Source of the DNA: Heterohyrax brucei
Lineage: Eukaryota > Chordata > Mammalia > Hyracoidea > Procaviidae
Length of the DNA stretch: 64,000 nucleotides
Reading direction: 5' to 3'
NCBI GenBank assembly: GCA_028571685.1
Contig: CM053140.1
Location: 62,688,201-62,752,200 of the forward strand
In this document: positions 27,363-43,300 of the stretch, piece after piece
Layout of the letters: each line of letters starts with the position of its first letter
How positions within the stretch are numbered: the first letter of the stretch is position 1
The notes under the pieces: model-generated
The model's database searches: none
What the model was told of the DNA's origin: nothing
The model's input: only the letters and a program-made list of their open reading frames with translations
Made by a program: the position numbers and the translations under genes

Positions 27363-27430
27363 CCACGCGAGGCCTGTGTCCCGGGCTTCTTGGTCCCACA
27401 CCAGTTCGAGAGTATGTGAGCAGATTACGA
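27363..27430 (+). repeat. Diverged upstream copy of the start of IQCC exon 2
   Basis: Compared base by base with 28050-28117 (the acceptor and first ~60 bases of IQCC exon 2) it matches at about 80% with no gaps, including GGGCTTCTTGGTCC. The copy keeps the AG before the exon. In the homologous frame it reads ACVPGFLVPHQFESM then TGA, so several IQ-motif arginines are lost and it is not a usable exon. Confidence 0.75.
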
Positions 27431-27439
27431 GGGAGGGAG

Positions 27440-27577
27440 GAAGGGCGCGAGAGATTGGTGGAGCTCGCCGCTAGGCCCTAGCCGCGTCCCACGGAGGAGC
27501 GCCGCTGTGCAGGGAGCGGCGCGGGCTGATGACGCACTACGCCGGCGCCTGCAAGCCGCGGGACCGTTGGTACTGGG
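27440..27577 (+). promoter_or_regulatory. IQCC: IQCC promoter region
   Basis: A short CpG-rich, TATA-less stretch immediately before the IQCC ATG, with a TGACGCAC (CRE/ATF-like) at about 27531. It sits just beyond the CCDC28B 3' end, so it must serve IQCC alone on the plus strand. Confidence 0.55.
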
Positions 27578-29977
<2,400 letters not shown>

Positions 29978-30251
29978 ACCCTGGGGAGCCAGGGAGAACC
30001 AGGTTCTAGGGGTATGCTATGAAAGTGTGATGAGTTAGACAGGACCTCCTCCTGGCTCCTGGGTGCCAGCTCTCTCTCACTCCCTGCCCCTGACCATTGG
30101 TGGGACCATGAGGAGGTCAGGTGGGCAAGAGCTGGCACTAGTCAGGGGAGAGGAGAGAGAAGGGTACCCTTCCATGCTGTGCCCATGGCTCAGTTCAAAT
30201 TTGAGAACAGAAAATTAAATTGGAGAAAGTAAAGTGAGGGGCTTGATGGAA

Positions 30252-30257
30252 AATAAA
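30252..30257 (+). terminator. IQCC: IQCC polyadenylation signal
   Basis: AATAAA 275 bases after the distal stop, followed by TTTTCTTAGACTCTG. Confidence 0.8.
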
Positions 30258-30404
30258 GACTTTTCTTAGACTCTGAGCCTAGCTGTCTTCATCTCCTGCC
30301 TCCGACTCTGGGCCTTCCTGTTTACCTCCCACTGGCATGAGACATCTTCTCCAGAGCCATCCCAGGAGCAGGCCTAGCCATCCTCCTTGAGGTAAGGTCC
30401 CTGC

Positions 30405-30940
30405 CTCAGTTACATAGTGCTCTCTAAAAGAAATGTCACAAGTGGATGACTTTTACAAAGATACATTTATTCTCTCAACAGTCCAGTAGGCTAGAAGTCT
30501 GAATTCAGGATAACAGCTCCATGGGAAGGCTTTGTTTCTCTGTCAGCTCTGGAAGAAGGTCCTTCTCATCAATCTCCTGGTCAAGGAGCTTCTAAGGCAC
30601 CCTGGGTCCAAAGAACTTGCTGGGCTCCCAGAGCTGCTTTCTCGGTGGTTTGAGGTCCCCACTTCTCTCTTGAGAGATACAAGGTGGTATAGGCCACACT
30701 CCAGGGAAACTCCTTTTACACTGGATCAGAGATGTGACTTTAGTAAGGGTGTTACAGCCCTACCCTTATCCTCTTTAACATAATCCAATCTTGCCCCCAT
30801 TAACAACAGGCAGAGATTAGGATTTACAACATACACCAAAATTACAACCACAAAATAGAAGACAACCACACAATACTGTGAATCATGACCCAACCAAATT
30901 GCTGCACACATTTTTGGCGATACATAATCAATGACAGCCC
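30405..30940 (-). repeat. ~0.5-kb interspersed repeat, antisense copy
   Basis: Its reverse complement aligns over nearly its whole length to 51226-51705. Shared landmarks are TGTAAATCCTAATCTCTGCC, AGGAGTTTCCCTGGAGTGTG (GGGAGTTTCC... in the other) and a GTCATCCACTT / GCCATCCACTT end with GAATAAA. It is LTR-like in having an AATAAA near its 3' end, but I cannot name the family. Confidence 0.75.
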
Positions 30941-31130
30941 CCAAAGTTGAGTGTCCCCCAGGAGGGCTTACCCCTTGGTTAGGGAAGCAGGAAGATCCCA
31001 ATTGGAACATCTATGTTTAACTGTGATCACTGTACTCCTGTTTGACAGCAGCCCTGAGTCCCAGGGTGATCACATACTGGGTGATCACACATGCTGTACT
31101 CTTATGAAGCCCTTGTGGGAATTAGAGTAG

Positions 31131-31200
31131 CTGCGCTTCCAACTCAGACCTGGCTTCCAAGTCCTACTGTTAGCTCTCAGCTGAGGCTGCTTACGATGTG
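31131..31200 (+). repeat. Local duplicate, copy 1 (upstream of DCDC2B)
   Basis: Gap-free alignment to 32083-32152 with 16 differences in 70, of which 13 are transitions. Shared core ACCTGG..TCCAAGT and CTCAGCT. It lies 160-230 bases upstream of the DCDC2B start codon. Confidence 0.7.
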
Positions 31201-31317
31201 AGAGCAGACTGGATGAAACCTGAATGCGGGTGCATGCTCCTGCCACAGACTCTCCCTCTGTCTTCCTGGGTGAGAGGGCAGGACTCCACCTCTGGCACCA
31301 CTCCCAGCCTTGCCTCA

Positions 31318-31330
31318 GTTCCCTGGCAAC
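31318..31330 (+). promoter_or_regulatory. DCDC2B: RFX X-box-like site
   Basis: GTTCCCTGGCAAC matches the RFX X-box (GTTRCC, 0-3 spacer, RGYAAC) except for one base in the left half, 30 bases before the DCDC2B ATG. RFX factors drive many ciliary genes (known); that they do so here is inferred. Confidence 0.5.
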
Positions 31331-31359
31331 AGCTCCGCGTCTCTGTCTGAGGATACACA

Positions 31360-34300
31360 ATGGCAGGCAGCAGTCCAGCAGCCAAGTGGGTAGTGGTGTA
31401 CAAGAACGGGGATCCCTTCTTCCCAGGCCGCCAGCTGCTGGTGACTCAGCGCCGCTTCCCCACCCTGGAGACCTTCCTCTGTGAGGTGACATCTGCTGTA
31501 CAGGCCCCACTGGCTGTGCGTGCCCTCTACACACCCTGTCACGGCCACCGTGTCACTGACATGGCAGAGTTGGAGAACAGAGGACACTATGTGGCTGCTG
31601 GCTTTGAACGATTCTGCAAGCTCCAGTAAGTGTTCTGGGTCTGGTCAAAAAGCCTAGGGATGAAGGTAGTGGCATTTACCTAGTATTTAGTGTGTGTGTA
31701 CCAGGCATTGTAGTCATGTTCTCGTGTAATATAACAACCCTATGAAGGGTGGGTTTTATCCCCATTTTTTCTCCAAAAGAGGAAACAAGACAGCAACGTT
31801 CAGTAGCCTGCCTAACAGCATGGGTTCAAATCCGTGTCTATCATGTACAGATGCTTACGCCCATCACATCATGTGGGAAGGAGACCATAACCCTGTAGTC
31901 TGAGCCTCCTTTTCCAAAACCTCTTCTAGACTGGATAGCTTACCACTATTGCCAAACACCCTAAATCCATCCATCACTTCCTCTGGGCTGGGCTTTAAGA
32001 ATCCTCTGCCCTCCTGTCAGGCAATCATGGCCCATGGCAGGGTAGGGCTGTATCTTCCGATGTGGGAGAGGAATTTGAGCACCTGAGTTTCCAATTCAAA
32101 CCTGGTCTCCAAGTTCCACTTTTGGCCCTCAGCTAAGGTTACTTACTATATGCGAATAACAAGGGTTCAGGAGCTAGACAGACTTAAAATCTGGACCATC
32201 ACTCCCTGTGTGACCTTGGGTAAGTCACTTCTATGAGTCTCAGACAAAATGGAGATAAAACCACGTGCATCATGAATAAGGAAATTCTTGGGATATAGTG
32301 AATGTTTAATTAACTAGTTTCTCTTGATCCTCTGAACTTACGGTTTGTACTGAAGACCCCAGTCTGGATTCCCAACCTGACCCAGGACCTTAGGAAAGGA
32401 CGGTTCAGATGCCAGCATCGGTTTCTGATCTGGGATGACAGGCTATTCCAGTAGAGAGGGTGGCTGCTGAGCTGGAGCCCAGGCCTACTCTGGCAGCTGC
32501 TGGCCTAACCTGTAACCTGTCTTTCTTTCAGTTACTTAACCCTTGGAGAGAAGGATCCAGGCAGGAAGAGCAACAGACAACCAGTGAGCCGAGGAGGCCA
32601 TCCCCCAGCCTGCTTGTCTTCCCACCCCTCCTAGGATTGCCTTCAATTTCATCTTGAAATTCAGGGGCCCTGGGAACAACAGGATCTGCCCAGTTCCATG
32701 GGGACACTCCCATGCCCACTCTGGAACCAACTTTTATCCTTCCTAGGGTACAGGAGTTGAAGACACTATTCCTTGCCCCTTTCCCAGCTTTTTATCTCCA
32801 GATTATGGTCCCCAAAGAAAAAGGAAGCTGTGAGACACAGGTGGGAGGCAGAAAGTGAGATTTAGGGAGATATAAGTGCCTTTTGGTAAAAGGTGTGACT
32901 GGTGCTCAACGCCCCTTGCCTCCGCCTACCCCAGTCTAGTTCCTTTTCCCTTTACCCCACCCACCTCTACCAATCCTCCCAGAACCAAAGGCCCCGCCTT
33001 CTGACCTTGGAGCTGACTTGGGTTTCAGGGTTCTCCTGTGACTCGCCATCTGTGTGATGGGGCCCTTGGACACTGGCTGCCTGCAGGCGCTCCCTGCTAC
33101 ATCCAGTGAGTGCTACTGTCAGGAAGCAGGGGTATAGATTTTGGTTGAGACCAAGAAATTAAGGATGGGTTTGTTCTGGGGCCCCTGGCCACTGGTGGGG
33201 GTTTGATGGGTGAAAACAGACCAATGAGTGGCTCTCAGACCATGCCACCCTTCTTCCTGTCACACTCTGGGAGGCCTGGGGACCCTCCCCTTTACCAGGC
33301 TGCTCTTTGTCTCAGTGTGTTCAGGAATGGGGACCTGTTAAGTCCCCCATTTAGCCTGAAGCTGTCCCAAGCTGCCAGGCAGGACTGGGAGACAGTGTTG
33401 AAGCTGCTGACCCAGAAGGCCAAGTTGCACAGCGGGGCTGTGTGCAAGTAAGTACAGAACTGGGGAGGTTCCAAAGCACCCAAAGGGGAGCTCCTCCAAC
33501 TTGTTTGGGCTGTCCCCGGGGATGAAAAGGCAAAAGGAAAGCGTGGTTCGCCAAATGGGACTGCCCTAGCCTATGCCACAGGAGAGAGCCCTGTGGCCCA
33601 GCCCTTGGAGCCAGGCAATGCCTAGTGACTGGCCCTGAGGCTTATACAGCCCGGTGCCAGAGGACCCTAGGAATAGCTGTATCCACCCGCACACAGCCTG
33701 CAGAATATGATGAGGCATGCTGTCCACTGGCCCTTGTCCCACTCGTCTCTCTCTCCCTGCCAGACTCTGCACCCTGGATGGGTTCCCACTATCAGCAGGG
33801 GAGACTCTGGTGAACGGCCATTACTACGTGGCTGTCGGACAGGATGAGTTCAAAGCCCTCCCCTACCTAGAGCTGCTGGTGCCCAGCCCCTCCCTGCCCG
33901 GGGGCTGCTGGTATGTGTGTGTGATGTGGAGGGTTATCTATCTAGCTGGACAAGTGGAAGCTGCCTTGTGGTCTGTGCACTTTCAGACTGCACATCCTCC
34001 CCTTTCTACTTTATTGCAGGCATCCCCCAGACCAGAAATCTAGGCCCCACAGGCAGGGGGTAGGTGACACACGGGCTATGGAAGTGGGAAGGAGGGCTAA
34101 CCGGCTGACTTCTCCTTTGCTCTAGCTGTCTCACTGCCTCCTCCCAATAATCTTGTGGTGATTACTGCCTCATTTTCCAGAGGAGGAGACTAAATTTCAA
34201 AGGAGTCAAGTGTCTCTTTCAGGAGACACAGTTGCTGAATGGCAGGAACCAGAGCAGAATGTAGTTGAGAGCCAGCTCATCCAGGTCTATGAAGGTCTTC

Positions 34301-35934
34301 AGAACTCCTGAGTTGCTGGACTTAATTCCTTCTTGCCAGGCTGAATGCTGGGAGAACTGGCATATCTGGCAGACCAAGGTCCAAGAAAATACATCAGGCA
34401 ACACTGGCTAATGCCCAGGCTGAGCAGCCCTCAGCATTCCTTCCTTAACCTTCTCTACTAGCTGCTTCCCTCACCTGAGCCTTGTGCTATGCTCCGAATA
34501 CCTCAGAGGATGGTGGGGAAGTTCAGAGGCAGGCCAAGGTCCAAGGAAATACATATGCCAGGTCTGAGTACTCCCAGAGGCAAGCCAGAGGGCATTTCCA
34601 AGTGCCAGGCATCCACTGTTATGTCCCTGGATAAGACAGCTTGATGGAAAGAGGAATGCAGGCCATGGAGATGGGCAGAATCTCCTCTCTCGAGCTTCCT
34701 CGGGCATCAGGACTGGGAAGAAGAGAAGGTAAGAGCAGCCAGCACCTGTGGCCTAATCCCAGTGTCTACTCTATAGGCCCATGGCCACAACAGGACACAG
34801 GCAACCCAGCGCACTCCAAAGGACCCAACCCATGTTGAGCCATCTGCTTTCTATGGCAGACCCCAAGGGGCCACACAGCTGAGAAGCAAATTCCATCTCC
34901 CATTTTCATCAGGTGAGGGGTTCCTGGGCTCCAGTCCTTTACAGCCACCCTCTGACAGAGACACAGAATGGTCTCTCTTATTGTGTAGGAGGTCTGTGGG
35001 CAGAGTGCCCAGGAAACAAGCTATCCGTGACCTCAGGAGAACTGTCCCTGACTCCCTCATTTGCATGTCCAGTCCTTTGTTCATCACAGGGACTTGATAT
35101 ATTTAAAGAAGTACACAGAGAATGAACCTTCAAGGGTGGGATGTGGAAGGGCTGGGGGTGGGAGGTCAAAGGCCTGCCTCTGAACTTCCCCACCATCCTC
35201 TGAGGTATTAGGAGCATAGCACAAGGCTCAGGTGAGGGAAGCAGCTAGTAGAGAAGGTTAAGGAAGGGACGCTGAGGGCTGCTCAGCCTGGGCATTACCC
35301 AGTGTTGCCTCCCTCATCAGGAGTCAAGGGAGTATGTGGGGCTCTCCACCCAAAGACGGAGACAGCGGGGGCCAAGGAAGCAGCAGATGATGAAGACACC
35401 CAGACAAAGGAGCCCTTGGATCAGGTGGGCTGGGGCTGGGAGCAGATTGGGACAGGAGTTCTCACCTGAGAACTGGCAGCCCCTTAGTCCCCTTGAGCAA
35501 CTCTTCTAACATCTCAGAGCCTGACTTCCTACTCTGTTAAATGAGGGGGCAGACCAATCTTGATTTCTAAAGTCTCTTCCTGGAGCTCCCTGTTGAGGGC
35601 TGGACCAAAAAACCAAAAACCAAGCCTGCAGCCATCCAGTCAATCCTGACTCATAGTGACCCTATAGGACAGAGTAGAATGGCCCTGTACAGTTTCCAAG
35701 GAGCACCTGGTGGATTCAAACTGCCAACCTTTCGGACAGCAGCTGTAGCTCTCAACCACTATGCCACCAGGGTTTCCAGAAGACTGGGCAGGGGATGCTA
35801 ATGGCTTGACCTGTATAGCCCCCCGCCTCCTCCAGAGGGCAGCACACATGGTGGAAGAAGCCTTGTTCCTGGGAAAGGATCAGCCTGGGGCTGCAGCAGC
35901 CATCTCGGCCCCAGCCCCTGCTCCGCCATCTTAA
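31360..35934 (+). CDS. DCDC2B: Doublecortin domain-containing protein 2B, 9 coding exons
   Basis: Coding exons: 31360-31625, 32532-32583, 33029-33105, 33316-33447, 33764-33910, 34020-34059, 34777-34912, 35321-35424, 35836-35934; 350 residues with every junction in phase. Start [18 protein letters not shown] matches human. Two doublecortin (DCX) domains are visible. The first, about residues 11-92, spans [10 protein letters not shown] to [10 protein letters not shown]. The second, about 129-215, spans [11 protein letters not shown] to [10 protein letters not shown]. The C-terminal third is low-complexity, with an acidic [13 protein letters not shown] and an Ala/Pro-rich end ([14 protein letters not shown]). 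DCX domains bind microtubules and DCDC2 relatives are ciliary (family knowledge). Introns 6 and 7 carry the two arms of a long inverted repeat around exon 7. The 3' end converges on TMEM234. Confidence 0.95.
31675..31850 (+). repeat. Ancient mammal-wide repeat (MIR/L2 class)
   Basis: ACCAGGCATTGTAG, AACAACCCTATGAAGG, ATCCCCATTTTTTCTCCAAA in the order typical of this class. In DCDC2B intron 1. Confidence 0.6.
32083..32152 (+). repeat. Local duplicate, copy 2 (DCDC2B intron 1)
   Basis: Partner of 31131-31200, same orientation, about 77% identical. See copy 1. Confidence 0.7.
32165..32300 (+). repeat. MIR element
   Basis: TGTGTGACCTTGGGTAAGTC core followed by a TGAGTCTCAGACAAAATGGA tail, diagnostic of MIR. 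It begins just after the second local duplicate. Confidence 0.8.
34374..34394 (+). repeat. 21-bp direct repeat, left copy
   Basis: It differs at one base from 34534-34554. The two copies bracket the left arm of the DCDC2B inverted repeat, as a target-site duplication would. Confidence 0.9.
34396..34535 (+). repeat. Inverted repeat, left arm (DCDC2B intron 6)
   Basis: Its reverse complement equals 35171-35310 with four mismatches in 140 and no gaps. Landmarks: GCCCAGGCTGAGCAGCCCTC and GAGCCTTGTGCTATGCTCC. It does not match any repeat family I know. Confidence 0.95.
34534..34554 (+). repeat. 21-bp direct repeat, right copy
   Basis: CCAAGGTCCAAGGAAATACA plus one base; partner of 34374-34394. 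Confidence 0.9.
35171..35310 (-). repeat. Inverted repeat, right arm (end of DCDC2B intron 7)
   Basis: Partner of 34396-34535. It ends ten bases before the exon 8 splice junction at 35320/35321, so it includes most of the region expected to hold the branch point and pyrimidine tract. It has no flanking direct repeat, which suggests this is the original copy. Confidence 0.95.
35610..35778 (-). repeat. AfroSINE, antisense
   Basis: TGACTCATAGTGACCCTATA, TTTCCAAGGAGCACCTGGTG, CACTATGCCACCAGGGTTTC. It is in DCDC2B intron 8, ending 58 bases before the last exon. Confidence 0.95.
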
Positions 35935-36206
35935 GAGCCCGCCTCTCCAGCAAGGAATTGGGGAGTCACTCTGCTGCCACCTTCCATCTGCAGCCTCCAG
36001 CAGCCTGTGCACTCCCTGAGCTTACAGGGTAGGCTGCAATCTCTTCAACTCCTCCTGACTCTTCTGCTCCTAAACCCACCACAGCTCTCCAAGCAGAGCA
36101 CCCTGAACTGTAAAGGCCATTTCCTGATGGGCTTCTCTGGCCAGAGAAAGGAGCAGCAGACTACACTTAGGGGTAGAGGCCACAAACTTGGGAGCAGGTT
36201 GGTCAC

Positions 36207-36212
36207 AATAAA
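36207..36212 (+). terminator. DCDC2B: DCDC2B polyadenylation signal
   Basis: AATAAA 273 bases after the stop, followed by ACCTTGTCTGATT. Cleavage would fall near 36230. Confidence 0.8.
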
Positions 36213-36247
36213 AGAATTTTTAACTAACCTTGTCTGATTACTACAGA

Positions 36248-36253
36248 TTTATT
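36248..36253 (-). terminator. TMEM234: TMEM234 polyadenylation signal
   Basis: TTTATT on the plus strand is AATAAA on the minus strand. It lies 36 bases beyond the DCDC2B signal and points the other way, so the two mature 3' ends meet or slightly overlap. Confidence 0.65.
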
Positions 36254-36825
36254 GCCAGGCACTTCAGTGGGTGATAGAGTTGGACAGTGCTGGGGCTCAG
36301 AACTGTTCGGCCATTGGGAGGGGCTGGCAGTTGAAGAATCACGCCCATTTCATGGGTGGGACAGTCAAGGCTAACTGACAGCTCATCTGCCACTTATCCC
36401 ACTCCTTCAATCTGCCAAGGCACTGGGAGCCTTGGGGCCTCCGGTTTGCATTTCTGGTTTAAGGGCTGCAGTAGCCCTCTCCATGCTGCCAGGGGTCTGT
36501 AGTTCCAGGGGTCTTTAGTTCCTCGGTCTTGCTGCTGCAGTGGCCAAATCAGGCCATAGTAATCAGGTCGGTCAGGGGACCTGAGATGACAGCAGGAAGC
36601 TGCTTCGAGTGAGTGTGAAGTCTCCTGTTGCTGAAGAGCCCCTGAAGGTTACAGAACCTATTCACTCCGTTCTCTCACTGTGATCCACGAGGTAGCTGTT
36701 ATTCCCATAAGAGGGGAGGAAGCCGAGGCTCAGAGAGGGTAAGCGCTGGGTCGCTGCTCATGCCTGCATCTCATGGGCCAAGGGCTTCCTGAAGACAGTA
36801 GGGTTGGTAGCTGGGCTCTGCCCAC

Positions 36826-40227
<3,402 letters not shown>

Positions 40228-40342
40228 GGCAACGCCGCATTCTACTTCCGGGAACAGAGGGGTGGAGACTCGTAATCCGGAAGCGCCTCCAAGTCTTTTC
40301 CGGTCTTGCTCAGTGCTCAGGTCTTCTCGCGTAACCGCCGGC
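40228..40342. promoter_or_regulatory. Bidirectional TMEM234/EIF3I promoter
   Basis: Only 115 bases separate the two divergent start codons. Three ETS-type cores are visible: ACTTCCGG at 40244-40251, CCGGAAG at 40277-40283, and TTTTCCGG at 40296-40303. The last sits in a pyrimidine run (TCTTTTCCGG) that would suit a TOP-like EIF3I transcription start. No TATA box. Shared ETS-driven promoters are common for housekeeping genes (known); use in both directions is inferred. Confidence 0.8.
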
Positions 40343-43300
40343 ATGGTGAGTTCTACTGAGTTGGGAGTGGGCGATTGGGGGTCCTGGGCCGGGGCAAGAG
40401 ACCCGCTTTGCGGCCTCTGACACTCTTGTCCGCTGTCCACAGAAGCCGATCCTGCTGCAGGGCCATGAGCGGTCCATTACGCAAATCAAATACAACCGCG
40501 AGGGAGACCTCCTTTTCACCGTAGCCAAGGACCCTGTGAGCCTCATCCTAAGGGCTGGTGGGTGGGACCGTGTGGAGGGAATCCGGGATGGGCGAGTCCA
40601 TCCCGCTAGGCTGGTTGTACAAACTAATTTTGCCGCTAAAGGGCCCCAAAGTGCACACGTTTCTGAGAACCAGGGAACCAGGACTAGAGCACTCTACCAC
40701 AATAGGGGAACACACCACCCCTCCTAGAGGGAAGCTTATCCATGGGCCGCAGGGGACACAGGAGATTTAATGGGGTGATGGCACAGTGGTTAAGCACTGA
40801 GCTGCTAACTGAAAAGTTGTCGGTTGGAATCCACCCAAGTGACTTGAGGATAAAGACCTGGCAATCTGTTCCCATAAAGATTGCAGCCTAGAAAACCTTG
40901 TGGAGCAGTTGTGCTCTATTATGTGGTGTGCTTATGAGTCCTAATAGTCACCTAACAAGAGTTTCATTTCATTCAAAGGGCTCACTGAGTGCAAACAGTC
41001 CCTCAGGGTACTGCCTTTTAAGCATCTGCATACAGAGAGTATTATTAATGGATAAAACTGGAGCTCTCAAGTCAAGGAGACCTGGATTTGAATTCTGACT
41101 CTTGAATCTGTTAGCATTGTGCCTAAGCATGTCACTTACCCTTTTTAAACTATCCCTTTTTATAAAATATAGATGCACTGGGGCTAAGAGCTCAGCTGAC
41201 CTTTGGTCAGCAGTTGTAATCCAACAGCTGCTATTTGGAAGTCTTATAGGGCTGTTCAGCTTTGTCCTATAGAGTCAGTATGAGTTGGCATCAACTTGAC
41301 AGCAGTGGGTTTGATTTTTGTATATAACCCCAACCTCCCTCATGAAGTTGTCCTTAGGATGAAATGAGATCATTTACATAGGGAGCTGAGCACAGTAACC
41401 GTGCCACTCAGTCAATTCTCACACACAGCAGCCCTATGGTGCATGTGAGTCAGTAATTAGTCATTTATATTTTAAACTCTTTAGGCATCACTGCACTGAC
41501 AGAACCCAGTTACTGTTTGAAGAAGGTGTTATCATTATGGACACTATACTGATGAGAAAACTGAAGGTCAGAGTGGAGAAGTGTTCTATTTGTGATAATA
41601 GTAGTGATAATCCAGTCCCTGGTGCCATTATGAACACACACTTTTCTACTGCCAATTGCTCTGACTTGGATAGGACATCAGACCTTTTGTTTATTTGAAC
41701 CTGAGCTCGGCTTGACTTTTTTACTCTTCTAAAAGGTCTGGGAAGATGGAAGGGGGCCAGTGACAAAAGAAGACACTTTTGTAAGGCTCTTGACTCCCTG
41801 GTTCTTTACCTCCTGGCAGCTAGATGCTGCTGAGAGTTCCTAGGGTAAAATAGGCCACTGCTCTGCCTGATATGTCAGCATCTTGTCATTTGATTTTTCC
41901 AGATTGTCAATGTATGGTACTCAGTGAACGGGGAGAGGCTGGGCACCTACATGGGCCACACTGGAGCTGTGTGGTGTGTGGATGCTGACTGTATCCTTAA
42001 CTTTGCTCTTCAAGTCTGTGTTCCTAAGGTCTGCCAGCAATGGAGAGGTTGCTGAGCTTGGAGCTGGTGGTTTGGGATGCTATCGTGGGTCTAGAGACCA
42101 CCTCCCTGTCATGTCTCTTCCCTGCTTGGGGGAACACTTGGGAAAATCTGTAGTTGTGGATAAGGAGCTGAAAATGCTGAGGGAAGAAGCGGGGAGAAAG
42201 GCTGTTTGGAAGTAATTCATTTGGCCTCACAGGACAGGGCTCGGGTAAGCTTGGTCTTGTTCCTTAATACTCACTTCAGGGGATACCAAGCATGTTCTCA
42301 CTGGCTCAGCTGACAACAGCTGTCGTCTCTGGGACTGTGAAACAGGTAAGCCAGGTCATTCACTTTCTGAGCAAACATTGAGGACCCACAGTGTGCCTTT
42401 TTAAGTGAACAGCTTCTGGGAAAATAGAAATGTTTCTCGTTCAAGGGATAAGAAACAAGAGAAAATAAGGAAGACAAATGAGAAAGAAAGCACTTCAGTG
42501 GATAAAAACGACATTAAAGGAAGCATAGAGTGCTTTGGCGGGACTAAGGAGGTAACTCCTGAGATGGGAGTGAGAGTAGCCAGGGAAAGTGTCTCAAGGT
42601 ACATGTCATATGAGCTTGACCTTGAAGGATAGAAAAAAGTCATCACTTGGGCACATGCAAGAATGGAAACATAGCAAGTGTTAAGTCCAAGTCATCTGCC
42701 CTTGCTGGAGTTCTGTTTCTTTGGTGGTGAAACAAGTGGTCAGTAGAGGAGATGAGGTTGGATAGGTAGACTAGAGCCACAGCAGACCTTGAGTGTCAAC
42801 TCAGAAACATGCTCTGTGTTCTGTAGACTTTGGTAGGCTGTGGAGATCTAGGAGCAGGGAGAAGTGGTGCTCTTTTTCAACAAGTTTAGGTAGCGATGGG
42901 AAGCGTGCATTGAAAGAGCTCAGATTAAAGACAGAAGCTATTAAGTTGCTTCATTTAGTTAATATTTACCAGGCATCAATTCTGTGCCAGGCCTATGCTG
43001 GGCACTGGGGACACACATAGAAATTAGACCAGGTCTCTGCTGTGGAGGAGTGCAGTCTAAGGGGGAAATATATTATTGTAATCCACCATAAGCAGTGCCA
43101 TGTTAACTAATGTCTGAGGAGTGATGAGGGAAGAAACTAAGACCTGAGCCAAAGCAGTAGCAGTAAGGAAGAGGAGAGGGGTGGGTGTGAGCAATTGGAG
43201 CAGGAGAAACAGTGGCATGATGCTAGACAGGTGTAGGGAGTCTCTTCCCTTGATGGCAGTAGGCGAGGCATGGCCCCAGACTCTGTCTGTCACCAGGGAA

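Noticed and set aside
36491..36525. Short tandem duplication (GGGGTCTGTAGTTCC / GGGGTCTTTAGTTCC)
   Set aside because: Fifteen bases twice, one mismatch, in the TMEM234 3' UTR; too small to mean anything on its own.
40775..40830. Possible tRNA gene (TGGCACAGTGGTTAAGCAC head)
   Set aside because: It is the tRNA-derived head of an AfroSINE. No complete cloverleaf follows, and the same holds for the other copies.
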